The notes under the pieces: model-generated
Seen by the model: only the letters and a program-made list of their open reading frames with translations
What the model was told of the DNA's origin: nothing
The model's database searches: none
Position numbers and translations under genes: made by a program
Assembly (NCBI RefSeq): GCF_008086045.1
Contig: NZ_VSEY01000073.1
Span: 1 to 44,130 of the forward strand
Source: Nonomuraea sp. PA05
GTDB taxonomy: Bacteria > Actinomycetota > Actinomycetes > Streptosporangiales > Streptosporangiaceae
Length of the DNA: 44,130 nt
Direction of reading: 5' to 3'
In this document: positions 24,542 to 32,237 of the stretch, one piece after another
How the letters are laid out: every line of letters starts with the position of its first letter
Numbering within the stretch: the stretch's first letter is position 1

Positions 24542-24578
24542 GGGGCCGCCTCCTCCTTCCCCGACAGGAAGCGGCCCC
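24542..24578 (-). terminator. Hairpin terminator after the 130-aa gene
   Basis: GGGGCCGC (24542-24549) pairs with GCGGCCCC (24571-24578), with TTCC/GGAA pairing within the loop. It begins 24 bp beyond the stop codon at 24602, a good terminator position. Confidence 0.55.
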
Positions 24579-24601
24579 AGGTCACCGTGAACCCGGACCG
24601 A

Positions 24602-24994
24602 TTAGTCCAGGTTCGGCCACCACCACTTGTCGTTGTCGACCTTGTCGTCCTTGATCGGCTCTTCCTTGACGGGCTCTTCCTTCACCGGCTCCTGCTTGAC
24701 CGGCTCGTGCTTGAGACGCTCGTGGCGGCGCTCGTTACGCGAGTAGTTGTCGTTGTGGACGATGACGTCGATCCGCGGCATGTGGTAGCGCGGGTTGTGC
24801 AGGACGGGCTTCTCCCTCGGCACGTACTTGGTGACGTGGCGCACCGGCTCGGAGGGCGGGCCCCCGGCCTGGACGGCGGGGAAGCCGGCGCTCGCGCTGG
24901 CCACCCCCACGCCCAGAGGAAGGAAGACGACACCGGCGACCGCGCCGGTCAGGACGAGTGCCGCGAGCCGCCCTCGGCGAATTTGAGTGTTCAC
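24602..24994 (-). CDS. Small secreted or membrane-anchored protein with Lys/Glu/Pro repeats
   Basis: The 130-aa product has an N-terminal hydrophobic segment (RLAALVLTGAVAGVVFLPLG) followed by ASAS, consistent with a signal peptide. The mature part holds a His/Arg-rich stretch (residues about 55-93). It then has four charged repeats of the type EPVKQEPVKEEPVKEEPIK and a Trp-rich end (KWWWPNLD). GTG 24994 is preceded by GGAAAAG. The repeat and Trp tail suggest wall or polymer contact, but I recognise no family. Confidence 0.65.
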   Translation of the reverse strand: MNTQIRRGRLAALVLTGAVAGVVFLPLGVGVASASAGFPAVQAGGPPSEPVRHVTKYVPREKPVLHNPRYHMPRIDVIVHNDNYSRNERRHERLKHEPVKQEPVKEEPVKEEPIKDDKVDNDKWWWPNLD

Positions 24995-25240
24995 GTGCTT
25001 TTCCGTTCATTGCAGATCGGCCAGAAATCCGGCGTCCCCCGTGCTGGGCGATCGCCTGACGGAAGCAGACGTACCCATGCGAATACTCTCAGTTACCTCC
25101 TTAAACCCAAACAACCCGTCAAAGCCCACACATCCCAACAGGTAACGGTGCTCACATCGGCCCCAGCGGGGCTGAGAACATGCAGGAGTCGAGATCCCCG
25201 AAGACATCCAGGAGAAATCCCGGAGAAAGGTGACGATCCC

Positions 25241-26572
25241 ATGCGTACCCTCCTCTCGGCCGCGCTCGCCGTGGTGCTGTGCGCGTTATCCGCGGCGCCC
25301 GCCGCGGCGGCGGCCCCCGGTGTCCCCGGCGACCAGCCGCTGCCGGGCTACACCATCGACAATCCGCCCCTGGCCCCGGCCACCGTGCACGGCAAGCCGA
25401 GCCGGGTGGTGCAGGGGGTGCACGAGCACGCCGCGTTCGACATCGAGGTGCCGCCGCGCTGGAACGGCGAGCTGGTGATGTGGGCGCACGGCTACCGCGG
25501 CGACACGACGGTGCTCACCGTGGACCCGCCCTCCTACGGCCTGCGGCAGCGGCTGCTGGAGCAGGGCTACGCCTGGGCCGCCTCCTCCTACTACGCCAAC
25601 GGCTACGACGTGCGCGCGGGCGTGCTCAGCACCCGCGACCTCGTCACACGCTTCGCGCGGGAGGTGGCACGGCCGCGCCGGACGTTCCTGGCCGGCGTCT
25701 CCATGGGCGGCCACGTGACGGTCCGCTCGATCGAGCAGTTCCCCGGCGTGTACGACGCCGCGCTGCCGATGTGCGGGGTGCTCGGCGACCACGAGCTGTT
25801 CGACTTCTTCCTCGACTTCCAGCTCGTCGCCCAGGACCTGGCCGACGTGCCCGCGTACCCGATCCCGGCGGACTACGCGACCTCGGTCGTCCCGAAGATC
25901 AAGGAGCGGCTCGGGCTGAACGGCGGCGAGCCGGCCAACGAGCTGGGCAGGCAGTTCCGCGACGTCGTGGTGAACCTCAGCGGCGGTGAACGGCCCGGTG
26001 GGGCGGCGGCGTTCGCGTACTGGCAGGACTTCCTGTTCGGCCTGGCGGGCCCGGACGGCGGCGGCACGCTCGCGCAGGAGCCCGGCAGGGTGGCGACCAA
26101 CCGCGACACCGTCTACCGCCCTGTCACGCCGGTGAACGTGAACGCGAGCGTGCAGCGGGTCGATCCCGCCGATCCGGTGGCGCGCCGCACGGCGCGGCTG
26201 ACGGAGGTGCCGAGCGTCTCCGGCAGGATCGACGTGCCCGTGTTGTCGCTGCACGACCTGGGCGACGCCTTCGTGCCGTTCTCGATGGAGCAGTACTACC
26301 GCGCCGACGTGGCCCGGCACGGCAGGTCCTGGCTGCTGGTGCAGCGGGCGATCCGCGCGGTGGGGCACTGCGAGTTCAGCGACGTGGAGGCGGGCGCCGC
26401 CTGGGACGACCTGGTCCGCTGGGAACGGACCGGCAGGCGGCCCCAGGGCGACGACGTGACGAACCGGGCCGTGGTGGCCGCCCCGTCCTACGGGTGCCGC
26501 TTCACCGACCCGGCCGCCTACTCCACCGGCACGCGCCCGCTCTTCACCCCGTGCCCCGCTGACCGGCCCTGA
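25241..26572 (+). CDS. Secreted α/β hydrolase/peptidase-like protein
   Basis: The 443-aa protein has a signal peptide (to about AAAAA at 25). Its α/β-hydrolase core has WAHGYRG (oxyanion side), Ser154 in AGVSMGGH, an acid in LHDLGDAFVPF and the base in VGHCEFSD. Lengthy inserts follow the nucleophile (about 175-300). It resembles secreted actinomycete hydrolases of the prolyl oligopeptidase-like type; the substrate is unknown. Its ATG has CCGGAGAAAGG about 9 nt upstream. The 246-bp gap before it has an AT/C-rich stretch and holds both divergent promoters. The 3' end overlaps a YceI remnant by 29 bp. Confidence 0.83.
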   Translation: MRTLLSAALAVVLCALSAAPAAAAAPGVPGDQPLPGYTIDNPPLAPATVHGKPSRVVQGVHEHAAFDIEVPPRWNGELVMWAHGYRGDTTVLTVDPPSYGLRQRLLEQGYAWAASSYYANGYDVRAGVLSTRDLVTRFAREVARPRRTFLAGVSMGGHVTVRSIEQFPGVYDAALPMCGVLGDHELFDFFLDFQLVAQDLADVPAYPIPADYATSVVPKIKERLGLNGGEPANELGRQFRDVVVNLSGGERPGGAAAFAYWQDFLFGLAGPDGGGTLAQEPGRVATNRDTVYRPVTPVNVNASVQRVDPADPVARRTARLTEVPSVSGRIDVPVLSLHDLGDAFVPFSMEQYYRADVARHGRSWLLVQRAIRAVGHCEFSDVEAGAAWDDLVRWERTGRRPQGDDVTNRAVVAAPSYGCRFTDPAAYSTGTRPLFTPCPADRP

Positions 26573-26816
26573 CGGCGGACAGGTCGAACTCAAGGGTGAT
26601 CTTCTCGGGCACCATCACCCCGCCGGTCTCCAGGACGGCGTTGAAGCTGACCCCGTAGTCCTTGCGGTTGATCACGGTGCCGCCCTCGAACCCCACCCGC
26701 TTGAGCCCCATGACGCCGGTGGCCGTGCCGGTGCACTCCAGGGGAACGGTGATCTCGCGGGTGACGCCGCGGATGGTCAGGTCGCCGGTCACCTCGAAGC
26801 CGTCGCCGCCCGCGTG
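26544..26816 (-). pseudogene. YceI family protein, 5'-truncated
   Basis: The C-terminal half of YceI is clear: FEVTGDLTIRGVTREITVPL, GFEGGTVINRKDYGVSFN, and EKITLEFDLSAV. The N-terminal half, including the first strands of the lipocalin-like barrel, is missing. Just upstream, at about 26816, the sequence switches to an unrelated gene fragment on the other strand. Intact YceI proteins have about 170-190 residues; about 85 remain. Probably non-functional. Confidence 0.75.
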
Positions 26817-26817
26817 T

Positions 26818-26952
26818 TGGCTCGAACACAGCGGCTGGGTGCGCGGGGAGCACTACGAGGGTGACCGGCGCGGCTGGCTCGCCGTCCTCACCGACGAGGG
26901 CCTGGCCGCGCTCCAGGCGGCGGCGCCGCGCCACGTGTCTACCGGCTCCTGA
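26818..26952 (+). pseudogene. MarR family regulator, C-terminal wing fragment
   Basis: The frame ending at 26952 reads LEHSGWVRGEHYEGDRRGWL then AVLTDEGLAALQAAAPRHV, which matches the wing and following helix of MarR regulators (RLE-GWVRRE...DGRG...AVLTDEG). The recognition helix and everything before it are absent, and the C-terminal helix is cut short. It abuts the YceI remnant. Confidence 0.72.
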
Positions 26953-27544
26953 ACGAGCGCAGGTGCTCGTAGGCCGCGTCGAGCGCCACGCGCAGCGGCT
27001 CGACGTCCTGCCGTGTCCTGGCCAGCAGCAACCCGCCCTGGAACGCGGCGAACACCACCATGGCCAGCCGTCGCGGATCCGCCTCGGGAACGAGCAGGCC
27101 GCGCGCCCGCATGCTCGCCAGCCCGTCCGCCAGGTGACTCTCCAGGATCTCGAAGCAGCGCTCCAGGTCGGCCCTGGCCGCCTCGTCGCGGCCGCACAGC
27201 TCGGCGGCGAGGCTGCCGATGGGGCAGCCGGGCAGGCCGTGCGCCTCGTTCTCGCTGATCATCAGGTCGAGCCAGCGGCGGATGCCGGCCCAGTCGTCCA
27301 GCTCGGCGAGCAGGGGGCCCTGCGCGCCGAGCACGCCGTCGAGCCGGGCCTGGATCACGGCCCTGACCAGGTCGTCCTTGTCGTCGAAGAAGTGGTAGAG
27401 CTGGCTCTTGCTCGCGCCGGCCCGCGCCAGGACGCGCTCGATGCCGGTGCCGCTGACACCGTGGGTCGCCATCAGCTCCGAAGCCGCCGCCACGATGCGG
27501 TCGCGGCTGCGCCTGCCCCGGTCGGTGGTCGGCTGGTGCGCCAT
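26939..27544 (-). CDS. TetR family transcriptional regulator
   Basis: The 201-aa protein has helix-turn-helix IERVLARAGASKSQLYHFF in residues about 35-55 and a TetR_C-type ligand domain with LPGCPIGSLAAEL. It groups with the AcrR/YxaF (LmrA-like) regulators, which commonly repress adjacent oxidoreductases or exporters. I chose ATG 27544 by family length. It is divergent from an SDR gene, with two palindromic sites between them. Confidence 0.9.
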   Translation of the reverse strand: MAHQPTTDRGRRSRDRIVAAASELMATHGVSGTGIERVLARAGASKSQLYHFFDDKDDLVRAVIQARLDGVLGAQGPLLAELDDWAGIRRWLDLMISENEAHGLPGCPIGSLAAELCGRDEAARADLERCFEILESHLADGLASMRARGLLVPEADPRRLAMVVFAAFQGGLLLARTRQDVEPLRVALDAAYEHLRSFRSR

Positions 27545-27564
27545 GGCGGTCAGCCTAATGGCTC

Positions 27565-27613
27565 TGGACGGATCGGTCCAGTTGTGCCTACAGTCATTGG
27601 ACCGATCCGTCCA
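27565..27613. promoter_or_regulatory. Two reciprocal operator sites for the TetR regulator
   Basis: TGGACGGATCGGTCCA (27565-27580) and its exact reverse complement TGGACCGATCCGTCCA (27598-27613) lie 33 bp apart in the divergent gap. Each is itself nearly palindromic (TGGAC-GATC-GTCCA). This is a convincing TetR-type operator pair. Confidence 0.75.
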
Positions 27614-27630
27614 CTCGTGAGGAGCATGAC

Positions 27631-28374
27631 GTGACCGCATCCGCCGCACTGATCACCGGCGGCACCACCGGGATCGGCCTGGCCACCGCCCGCACCCTGC
27701 ACGCCCAGGGGTACGCGGTGCTCGTCACCGGCCGCGACCCCGTCACCCTGGCCGCCGCCAGGGACGCACTCCCCCAGGACGTCGCGATCCTGCGCGCCGA
27801 CCTGGCCGTGCCGGACGACGCCGGCGCCGTCGCCCAGCACGTACGCGACCACTTCGGCCACCTCGACCTGGTGTTCCTCAACGCCGGCACCGGCCGGGTC
27901 GCCCCCCTGGAGTCGATCGACGAGACGTTCTACGACCAGCACTTCGACGTCAACGTCAAGGGCCAGGTCTTCACCCTCCAGCGGGTGCTCCCCCTGCTCG
28001 CCGACGGCGCCTGCGTGATCTTCAACGGCGCCCTCGGGGCGGCGCTCGGCCAGCCCCACTGGTCGGTCTACAGCGCCACCAAGGGGGCCCTGATCTCGAT
28101 GGTCCGCGCCCTGGCCGTCGAGCTGGCCCCGCGCGGCATCCGCGTCAACGCCGTCAGCCCCGGCCCCATCGACACCCCCGCCCTGGGCAAGCTCGGCCTG
28201 CCCGACACCGCGCGCGACGCCTTCCTCAAGGAGCTGGCCACGCGCGTGCCGCTGGGCCGGATCGGCGCCGGCGAGGACGTGGCCCACGCCGTCGCCTTCC
28301 TGGCCTCCCCCGCCGCCGGCTACATCACGGGCGTGAACCTTCCCGTGGACGGCGGCCTGTCCGTCAGGGTGTGA
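27631..28374 (+). CDS. Short-chain dehydrogenase/reductase (SDR)
   Basis: The 247-aa SDR has TGGTTGIG (9-16), NAGTG (84-88), and Tyr147-x3-Lys151 (VYSATK), with the classical C-terminal PGPIDTP and GVNLPVDGG. The residue where the catalytic Ser usually sits (about 13 before Tyr) is Ala/Gly in FNGALGA, which is unusual and may alter activity. GTG start 27631 follows GAGGAG. It is the probable target of the adjacent TetR regulator. Its 3' end overlaps the convergent MDR gene by 11 bp. Confidence 0.9.
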   Translation: MTASAALITGGTTGIGLATARTLHAQGYAVLVTGRDPVTLAAARDALPQDVAILRADLAVPDDAGAVAQHVRDHFGHLDLVFLNAGTGRVAPLESIDETFYDQHFDVNVKGQVFTLQRVLPLLADGACVIFNGALGAALGQPHWSVYSATKGALISMVRALAVELAPRGIRVNAVSPGPIDTPALGKLGLPDTARDAFLKELATRVPLGRIGAGEDVAHAVAFLASPAAGYITGVNLPVDGGLSVRV

Positions 28375-29347
28375 CCGTCACCACGACCTTGCCTCTCGCG
28401 TGCCCCTGTTCGAGGTACCGGACGGCCTCGGCGGCGTCGTCCAGCGAGTAGGTGCGGTCGATGACAGGAGTGACCTCGCCCGACTCGACGAACTCGCCGA
28501 CCAGGGCGAGGTCCTCCCGGCTGTTGCGGCTCAGGAAGAACGTCATCCGGGGCGTCACCGCGAGCTTGACCATGCCGATCACCGGCCCGATCCACAGGCC
28601 CTTCGCCGGGGCGCACCCGACGAAGACGCCCCGGCGGGTGAGCACGCGCCGGTTCGCCAGCACGCCGTGGTTGGCGACCAGGTCGAGCACCACGTCGTAC
28701 CGGCGGCCTTCGCGCGTGTAGTCCTGCTTGGTGTAGTCGACGACGTGGTCGGCGCCGATCGACCGGACCAGCTCCACGTTGCCGGTGCCGCACACCCCGG
28801 TCACCTCTGCCGCCCCCAGCGCCTTGGCGATCTGCACCGCGAACGTCCCCACGCCGCCCGCCGCCCCGTTCACCAGCACCCGGTGCCCGCGCCGCAGCCG
28901 CGCCACGTCCCGCAGCGCCTGCAACGCGGTGAGCGCCGCCACCGGGACGGCCGCGGCCTCCTCGAACGTCAGCCCGGCCGGCTTCCTCAGCACCATCCCG
29001 TCCTGCTTCAGGCAGGCGTACTCGGCCAGGCCCGTCGTGCCGGGCACCAGGTCCAGGCCGCAGCCGCCGTACACCTCGTCGCCCGGGACGAAGGCGGTGA
29101 CGTCGCGGCCGACCGCCTCGACGACGCCCGCCAGGTCGGCGCCCAGCGCGGTGTGCTTCGGCCGGGTCAGGCCGTTCATCGGGCGGACCAGGTACGGCTC
29201 GCCGCGCATGTTGTGCCAGTCCAGGGGGTTGACGGAGGCGGCGTGCACGCGGATCAGCACGTCGTCGGGGCCGGCCGCGGGCGGGTCCGCGTCCTCGATC
29301 CGGAGCACCTCGGGCGGGCCGTAGGCGTGGTAGCGGATGGCTTTCAC
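28364..29347 (-). CDS. NAD(P)-dependent alcohol dehydrogenase/quinone oxidoreductase (MDR)
   Basis: The 327-aa medium-chain reductase has N-terminal catalytic residues (VNPLDWHNMRG), the glycine motif NGAAGGVGTFAVQIAKALGA and CGTGNVELVRSIGADHVVDY. The structural-zinc Cys cluster is absent, as in zeta-crystallin-like quinone oxidoreductases. NADPH is the likely cofactor. Its start is GTG 29347. It is divergent from the large LuxR regulator, with a 20-bp palindrome between them. Confidence 0.9.
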   Translation of the reverse strand: MKAIRYHAYGPPEVLRIEDADPPAAGPDDVLIRVHAASVNPLDWHNMRGEPYLVRPMNGLTRPKHTALGADLAGVVEAVGRDVTAFVPGDEVYGGCGLDLVPGTTGLAEYACLKQDGMVLRKPAGLTFEEAAAVPVAALTALQALRDVARLRRGHRVLVNGAAGGVGTFAVQIAKALGAAEVTGVCGTGNVELVRSIGADHVVDYTKQDYTREGRRYDVVLDLVANHGVLANRRVLTRRGVFVGCAPAKGLWIGPVIGMVKLAVTPRMTFFLSRNSREDLALVGEFVESGEVTPVIDRTYSLDDAAEAVRYLEQGHARGKVVVTVTP

Positions 29348-29377
29348 GCGTTCCAGGGTGCGGCCGGAAGGGGTTGT

Positions 29378-29397
29378 ACGAAATCACGTGAATTCGT
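29378..29397. promoter_or_regulatory. 20-bp palindrome between the MDR and LuxR genes
   Basis: ACGAAATCACGTGAATTCGT is a palindrome with one mismatched pair, centred on TCACGTGA. It lies midway between GTG 29347 (-) and ATG 29425 (+), a strong operator candidate for a regulator of both genes. Confidence 0.6.
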
Positions 29398-29424
29398 GAT
29401 GGGAGAGGTAGTGTCCGAGCCACC

Positions 29425-31776
29425 ATGGCCAGACCTCCGCGCCGCCTGGGCAACCTGCCCGCCGAGGCGACCAGCTTCGTCGGCCGCCGCCGCGAGCTCG
29501 CCGCCGTCAGGGCCAGGCTCGCCGAGGCCCGCCTGGTCACCCTCGTGGGGCCCGGCGGGGTCGGGAAGACGCGGCTGGCGCTGCGGGCGGCCGGCATGCT
29601 CGGGCGCGCCTTCCGCGGGGGCACGTGGCTGGTGGAGCTGGCGGACGTGCGCGACTCCGGGCCGATGGAGCCGCCGGAGTCGGCGGAGCCGGCGGAGCCG
29701 GCGGACGTGCGCGGCTCCGGGCTGGTCGCGGACGCCGTCGTGGCGGCCCTGGACCTGCGGCCGCAGGCGGCGGCCCGGCCGTCGCGGGTGCTGGCGGCGT
29801 ACCTGCGGGACAAGAGACTGCTGCTGGTGGTGGACAACTGCGAGCACCTGCTCGCGGCGACCGCCCTGCTCGTCGCGGAGGTGATGCGGGCGGCGCCCGG
29901 CGTGCGGGTGCTCGCGACCAGCAGGGAGCCGCTGTCGGCGCCGGGCGAGCACGTGATCGTGGTGCCGGCGCTCGGCCTGCCGGCCAGGGACGCCCGCCCG
30001 CCGCTGGTGGAGCTGCGGCGCAACGAGGCGGTCCGGCTGTTCACCGAACGCGCCGCGGCCTCGTCCGGCACGTTCGAGCTGACCGCCGCCAACCAGGCGG
30101 CGGTGGCCGGGCTGTGCCACCGGCTCGACGGGCTACCGCTGGCGATCGAGCTGGCGGCCGTCCGCACGCGGCTGCTGTCGGCCGAGCAGATCCTGCACCG
30201 GCTCGACGACCGGTTCGGGCTGCTCACCGGAGGGACGCGGGCGCTGCCACGCCACCAGACGCTGCGCACCACCATCGACTGGAGCCACGATCTGCTGGAC
30301 CCGGCGGAGCAGGCGTTGCTGCGGCGGCTGTGCGTGTTCGCGGGCCGGTTCACGCTGGAGGACGTCGAGGCGGTCTGCGCGAGCGACGCTCCGCCCGCCC
30401 TGGACCGTTTGGCGTCGCTGGTGGACAAGTCGCTGGTGATCAAGGAGGACGCCCGTGACCTGGCCTGTTACCGCCTGCACGAGACGATGCGCGAGTACGC
30501 CGCACTCAAGCTGCGCGAGGCGGGCGAGAGGGAGGCGCTCGTCCGGAGGTTCACCGCCCACTACACCGCGCTCTGCCTGCGCGCCGCGCCGCAGGTCCGG
30601 CACCGCCTGGCCGAGTGGCTCGACTGGATGGACCTGGAGATCGACAATTTCCGCGCGGTCCTGCGGAGCTGCCTGACCCCCGGCCGCGCCGGACGCGGCA
30701 TGACCCTGCTCTACGCCCTCGGCTACTACTGGATGACGCGTGCCCTCAGCGAGGGCGTCCGCTGGGCCGAGGAGCTGCTGGCCCTGCCGGGCGGCGGGCC
30801 GGCCGAGCGGGCCAGGGCAGCCTTCCTGCGCGGGTTCCTCGCCGTGCTGCAGTCGGACGCGGCGAGCGCGGAGCCCGCACTGGCCGAGGCGGCGACCAGG
30901 GCCGAGGCTGTGATCGAGGGCGGGGCGGGGATGGCGTCCGTGCTGGCGCAGTCGCTGTCGCTGGCGTCGATGGCGGCGAGCATGTCGGGCGACCACGACC
31001 GGGCGCGGAAGCTCGGCGAGCGGGCCAGAGCCGCCCTGGCGGCGACGGACGACGGCACGGCCGTGCTCATGTACCTGCAGTCGCGCGCGCTGAACGGGCT
31101 GTTCGAAGGCGACCTGGACACCGCCGGGGAGGCCGCGAAGGAGGGCGTGCGGCTCGCCAGGCAGGCGGGCGACCTCTACAGCCTGGACATGATGCTGCTG
31201 AACCTGGGCTGTGCCAGGCTGATCGCGGGCTCGCCCGCAGAGGCGGAGCCGCTGCTGGCGGAGGCGCTGCGGGTGGCGTACCGGATCGACGACCGGGTGG
31301 GCCAGTACGTGCTGCTCGACGCGCTGGGCTGCGTCGCGGCGGGCTCGGGGCGGCTGCGGCACGCGGTGCTGCTGATGGGGGCGGCCGACGCCGTGCGCAC
31401 GGGGGCGGGGGCGAGCGTGCTGCCCTTCCTCGCGCCGCTGCTGGCCGGGGCCGAGGGGACGGCCAGGGCGGGGCTGGGCGCGGCGGCGTACGAGGCGGCG
31501 TACACCGAGGGAGGGCGGCTGGGCAGGGACGACGCGATCGGCCTGGCACTCGGCGAGCCCGCGCCACCCGAGCGGGCACCGGAGGAGACGCCGCTCGGCA
31601 AGCGGCAGGCGGAGGTCGCGCGGCTGGTCGCCGAGGGGCTGAGCAACAAGCAGATCGGCGAGCGGCTGTTCATCTCCGAGCACACGGTGGACAGCCACGT
31701 ACGGGCGATCATGAACAAGCTCGGCGTCAACTCGCGGGCCCAGATCGCCGCCTGGGCGGCCACGCTCCGCCCGTGA
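29425..31776 (+). CDS. ATPase/LuxR family transcriptional regulator (AfsR/LAL-like)
   Basis: This 783-aa STAND-type regulator has a P-loop GPGGVGKTR (42-50), Walker B in LLLVVDNCEHLL, ATSREPL (sensor region), GLPLAIELAA and a winged-helix-like region. A tetratricopeptide-rich middle follows, then a C-terminal LuxR helix-turn-helix (VARLVAEGLSNKQIGERLFI, SEHTVDSHV). There is no N-terminal SARP domain. An acidic insertion near residues 73-105 contains a duplicated ADVRxSG, probably a small internal tandem duplication. It may activate the divergent MDR gene. Confidence 0.93.
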   Translation: MARPPRRLGNLPAEATSFVGRRRELAAVRARLAEARLVTLVGPGGVGKTRLALRAAGMLGRAFRGGTWLVELADVRDSGPMEPPESAEPAEPADVRGSGLVADAVVAALDLRPQAAARPSRVLAAYLRDKRLLLVVDNCEHLLAATALLVAEVMRAAPGVRVLATSREPLSAPGEHVIVVPALGLPARDARPPLVELRRNEAVRLFTERAAASSGTFELTAANQAAVAGLCHRLDGLPLAIELAAVRTRLLSAEQILHRLDDRFGLLTGGTRALPRHQTLRTTIDWSHDLLDPAEQALLRRLCVFAGRFTLEDVEAVCASDAPPALDRLASLVDKSLVIKEDARDLACYRLHETMREYAALKLREAGEREALVRRFTAHYTALCLRAAPQVRHRLAEWLDWMDLEIDNFRAVLRSCLTPGRAGRGMTLLYALGYYWMTRALSEGVRWAEELLALPGGGPAERARAAFLRGFLAVLQSDAASAEPALAEAATRAEAVIEGGAGMASVLAQSLSLASMAASMSGDHDRARKLGERARAALAATDDGTAVLMYLQSRALNGLFEGDLDTAGEAAKEGVRLARQAGDLYSLDMMLLNLGCARLIAGSPAEAEPLLAEALRVAYRIDDRVGQYVLLDALGCVAAGSGRLRHAVLLMGAADAVRTGAGASVLPFLAPLLAGAEGTARAGLGAAAYEAAYTEGGRLGRDDAIGLALGEPAPPERAPEETPLGKRQAEVARLVAEGLSNKQIGERLFISEHTVDSHVRAIMNKLGVNSRAQIAAWAATLRP

Positions 31777-31806
31777 CGCTCTTTACTCCCACCGTATGCT
31801 CCTGTA

Positions 31807-31830
31807 CTTAGAAAGACTAGGACACTAGGT
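31807..31830. promoter_or_regulatory. Repeated ACTWRG hexamers before the GntR operon
   Basis: ACTTAG (31807), ACTAGG (31817) and ACTAGG (31825) lie 15-38 bp before the GTG start of the GntR gene. Closely spaced short repeats at this place suggest the GntR/YtrA-type operator or overlapping promoter. No clear dyad is complete. Confidence 0.4.
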
Positions 31831-31844
31831 AAATGGAGTAATCG

Positions 31845-32237
31845 GTGATCGAGTTCCACCTGGACAGCGGGTCGGGCGTGTCCCCGTACCTGCAGCTCGT
31901 CCGGCAGGTACGGCACGCGCTGCGGCTGGGCCTGCTGCGGGAGGGAGACCGGTTGCCGACGGTCAAGGAAGTGGTGGCCCAGCTCGCGATCAACCCGAAC
32001 ACGGTGCTGAAGGCGTACCGGGAGCTCGAACACGAGAAGCTCGTCGCCGCCCGGCCCGGCGTGGGGACGTTCGTGACGGCGACGCTGACCGACGCGACGC
32101 TCGCCGCGCACGGCCCGCTCCGCCAGGAGCTGCGGCGCTGGCTGATCAAGGCCCGCGCGGCCGGGCTCGACGACGAGAGCATCGAGGCCCTGTTCATGAC
32201 CACCTTCCGCAACACGGCGCAGGAGGACATCGCGTGA
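31845..32237 (+). CDS. GntR family regulator, YtrA subfamily
   Basis: The 130-aa protein is a short GntR winged helix: PYLQLVRQVRHALRLGLL, DRLPTVKEVVAQLAINPNTV and RPGVGTFV, with only a brief helical C-terminus. That size and the immediately downstream ABC transporter define the YtrA subfamily, which represses its own transporter operon. GTG start 31845 has GGAG 5 nt upstream. Its TGA overlaps the GTG of the ABC gene as GTGA. Confidence 0.92.
   Translation: MIEFHLDSGSGVSPYLQLVRQVRHALRLGLLREGDRLPTVKEVVAQLAINPNTVLKAYRELEHEKLVAARPGVGTFVTATLTDATLAAHGPLRQELRRWLIKARAAGLDDESIEALFMTTFRNTAQEDIA

Noticed and set aside
25117..25240. Riboswitch in the gap before the hydrolase at 25241
   Set aside because: A short GGCCCC-AGC-GGGGC hairpin is present, but no conserved core of any riboswitch class that I know could be recognised.
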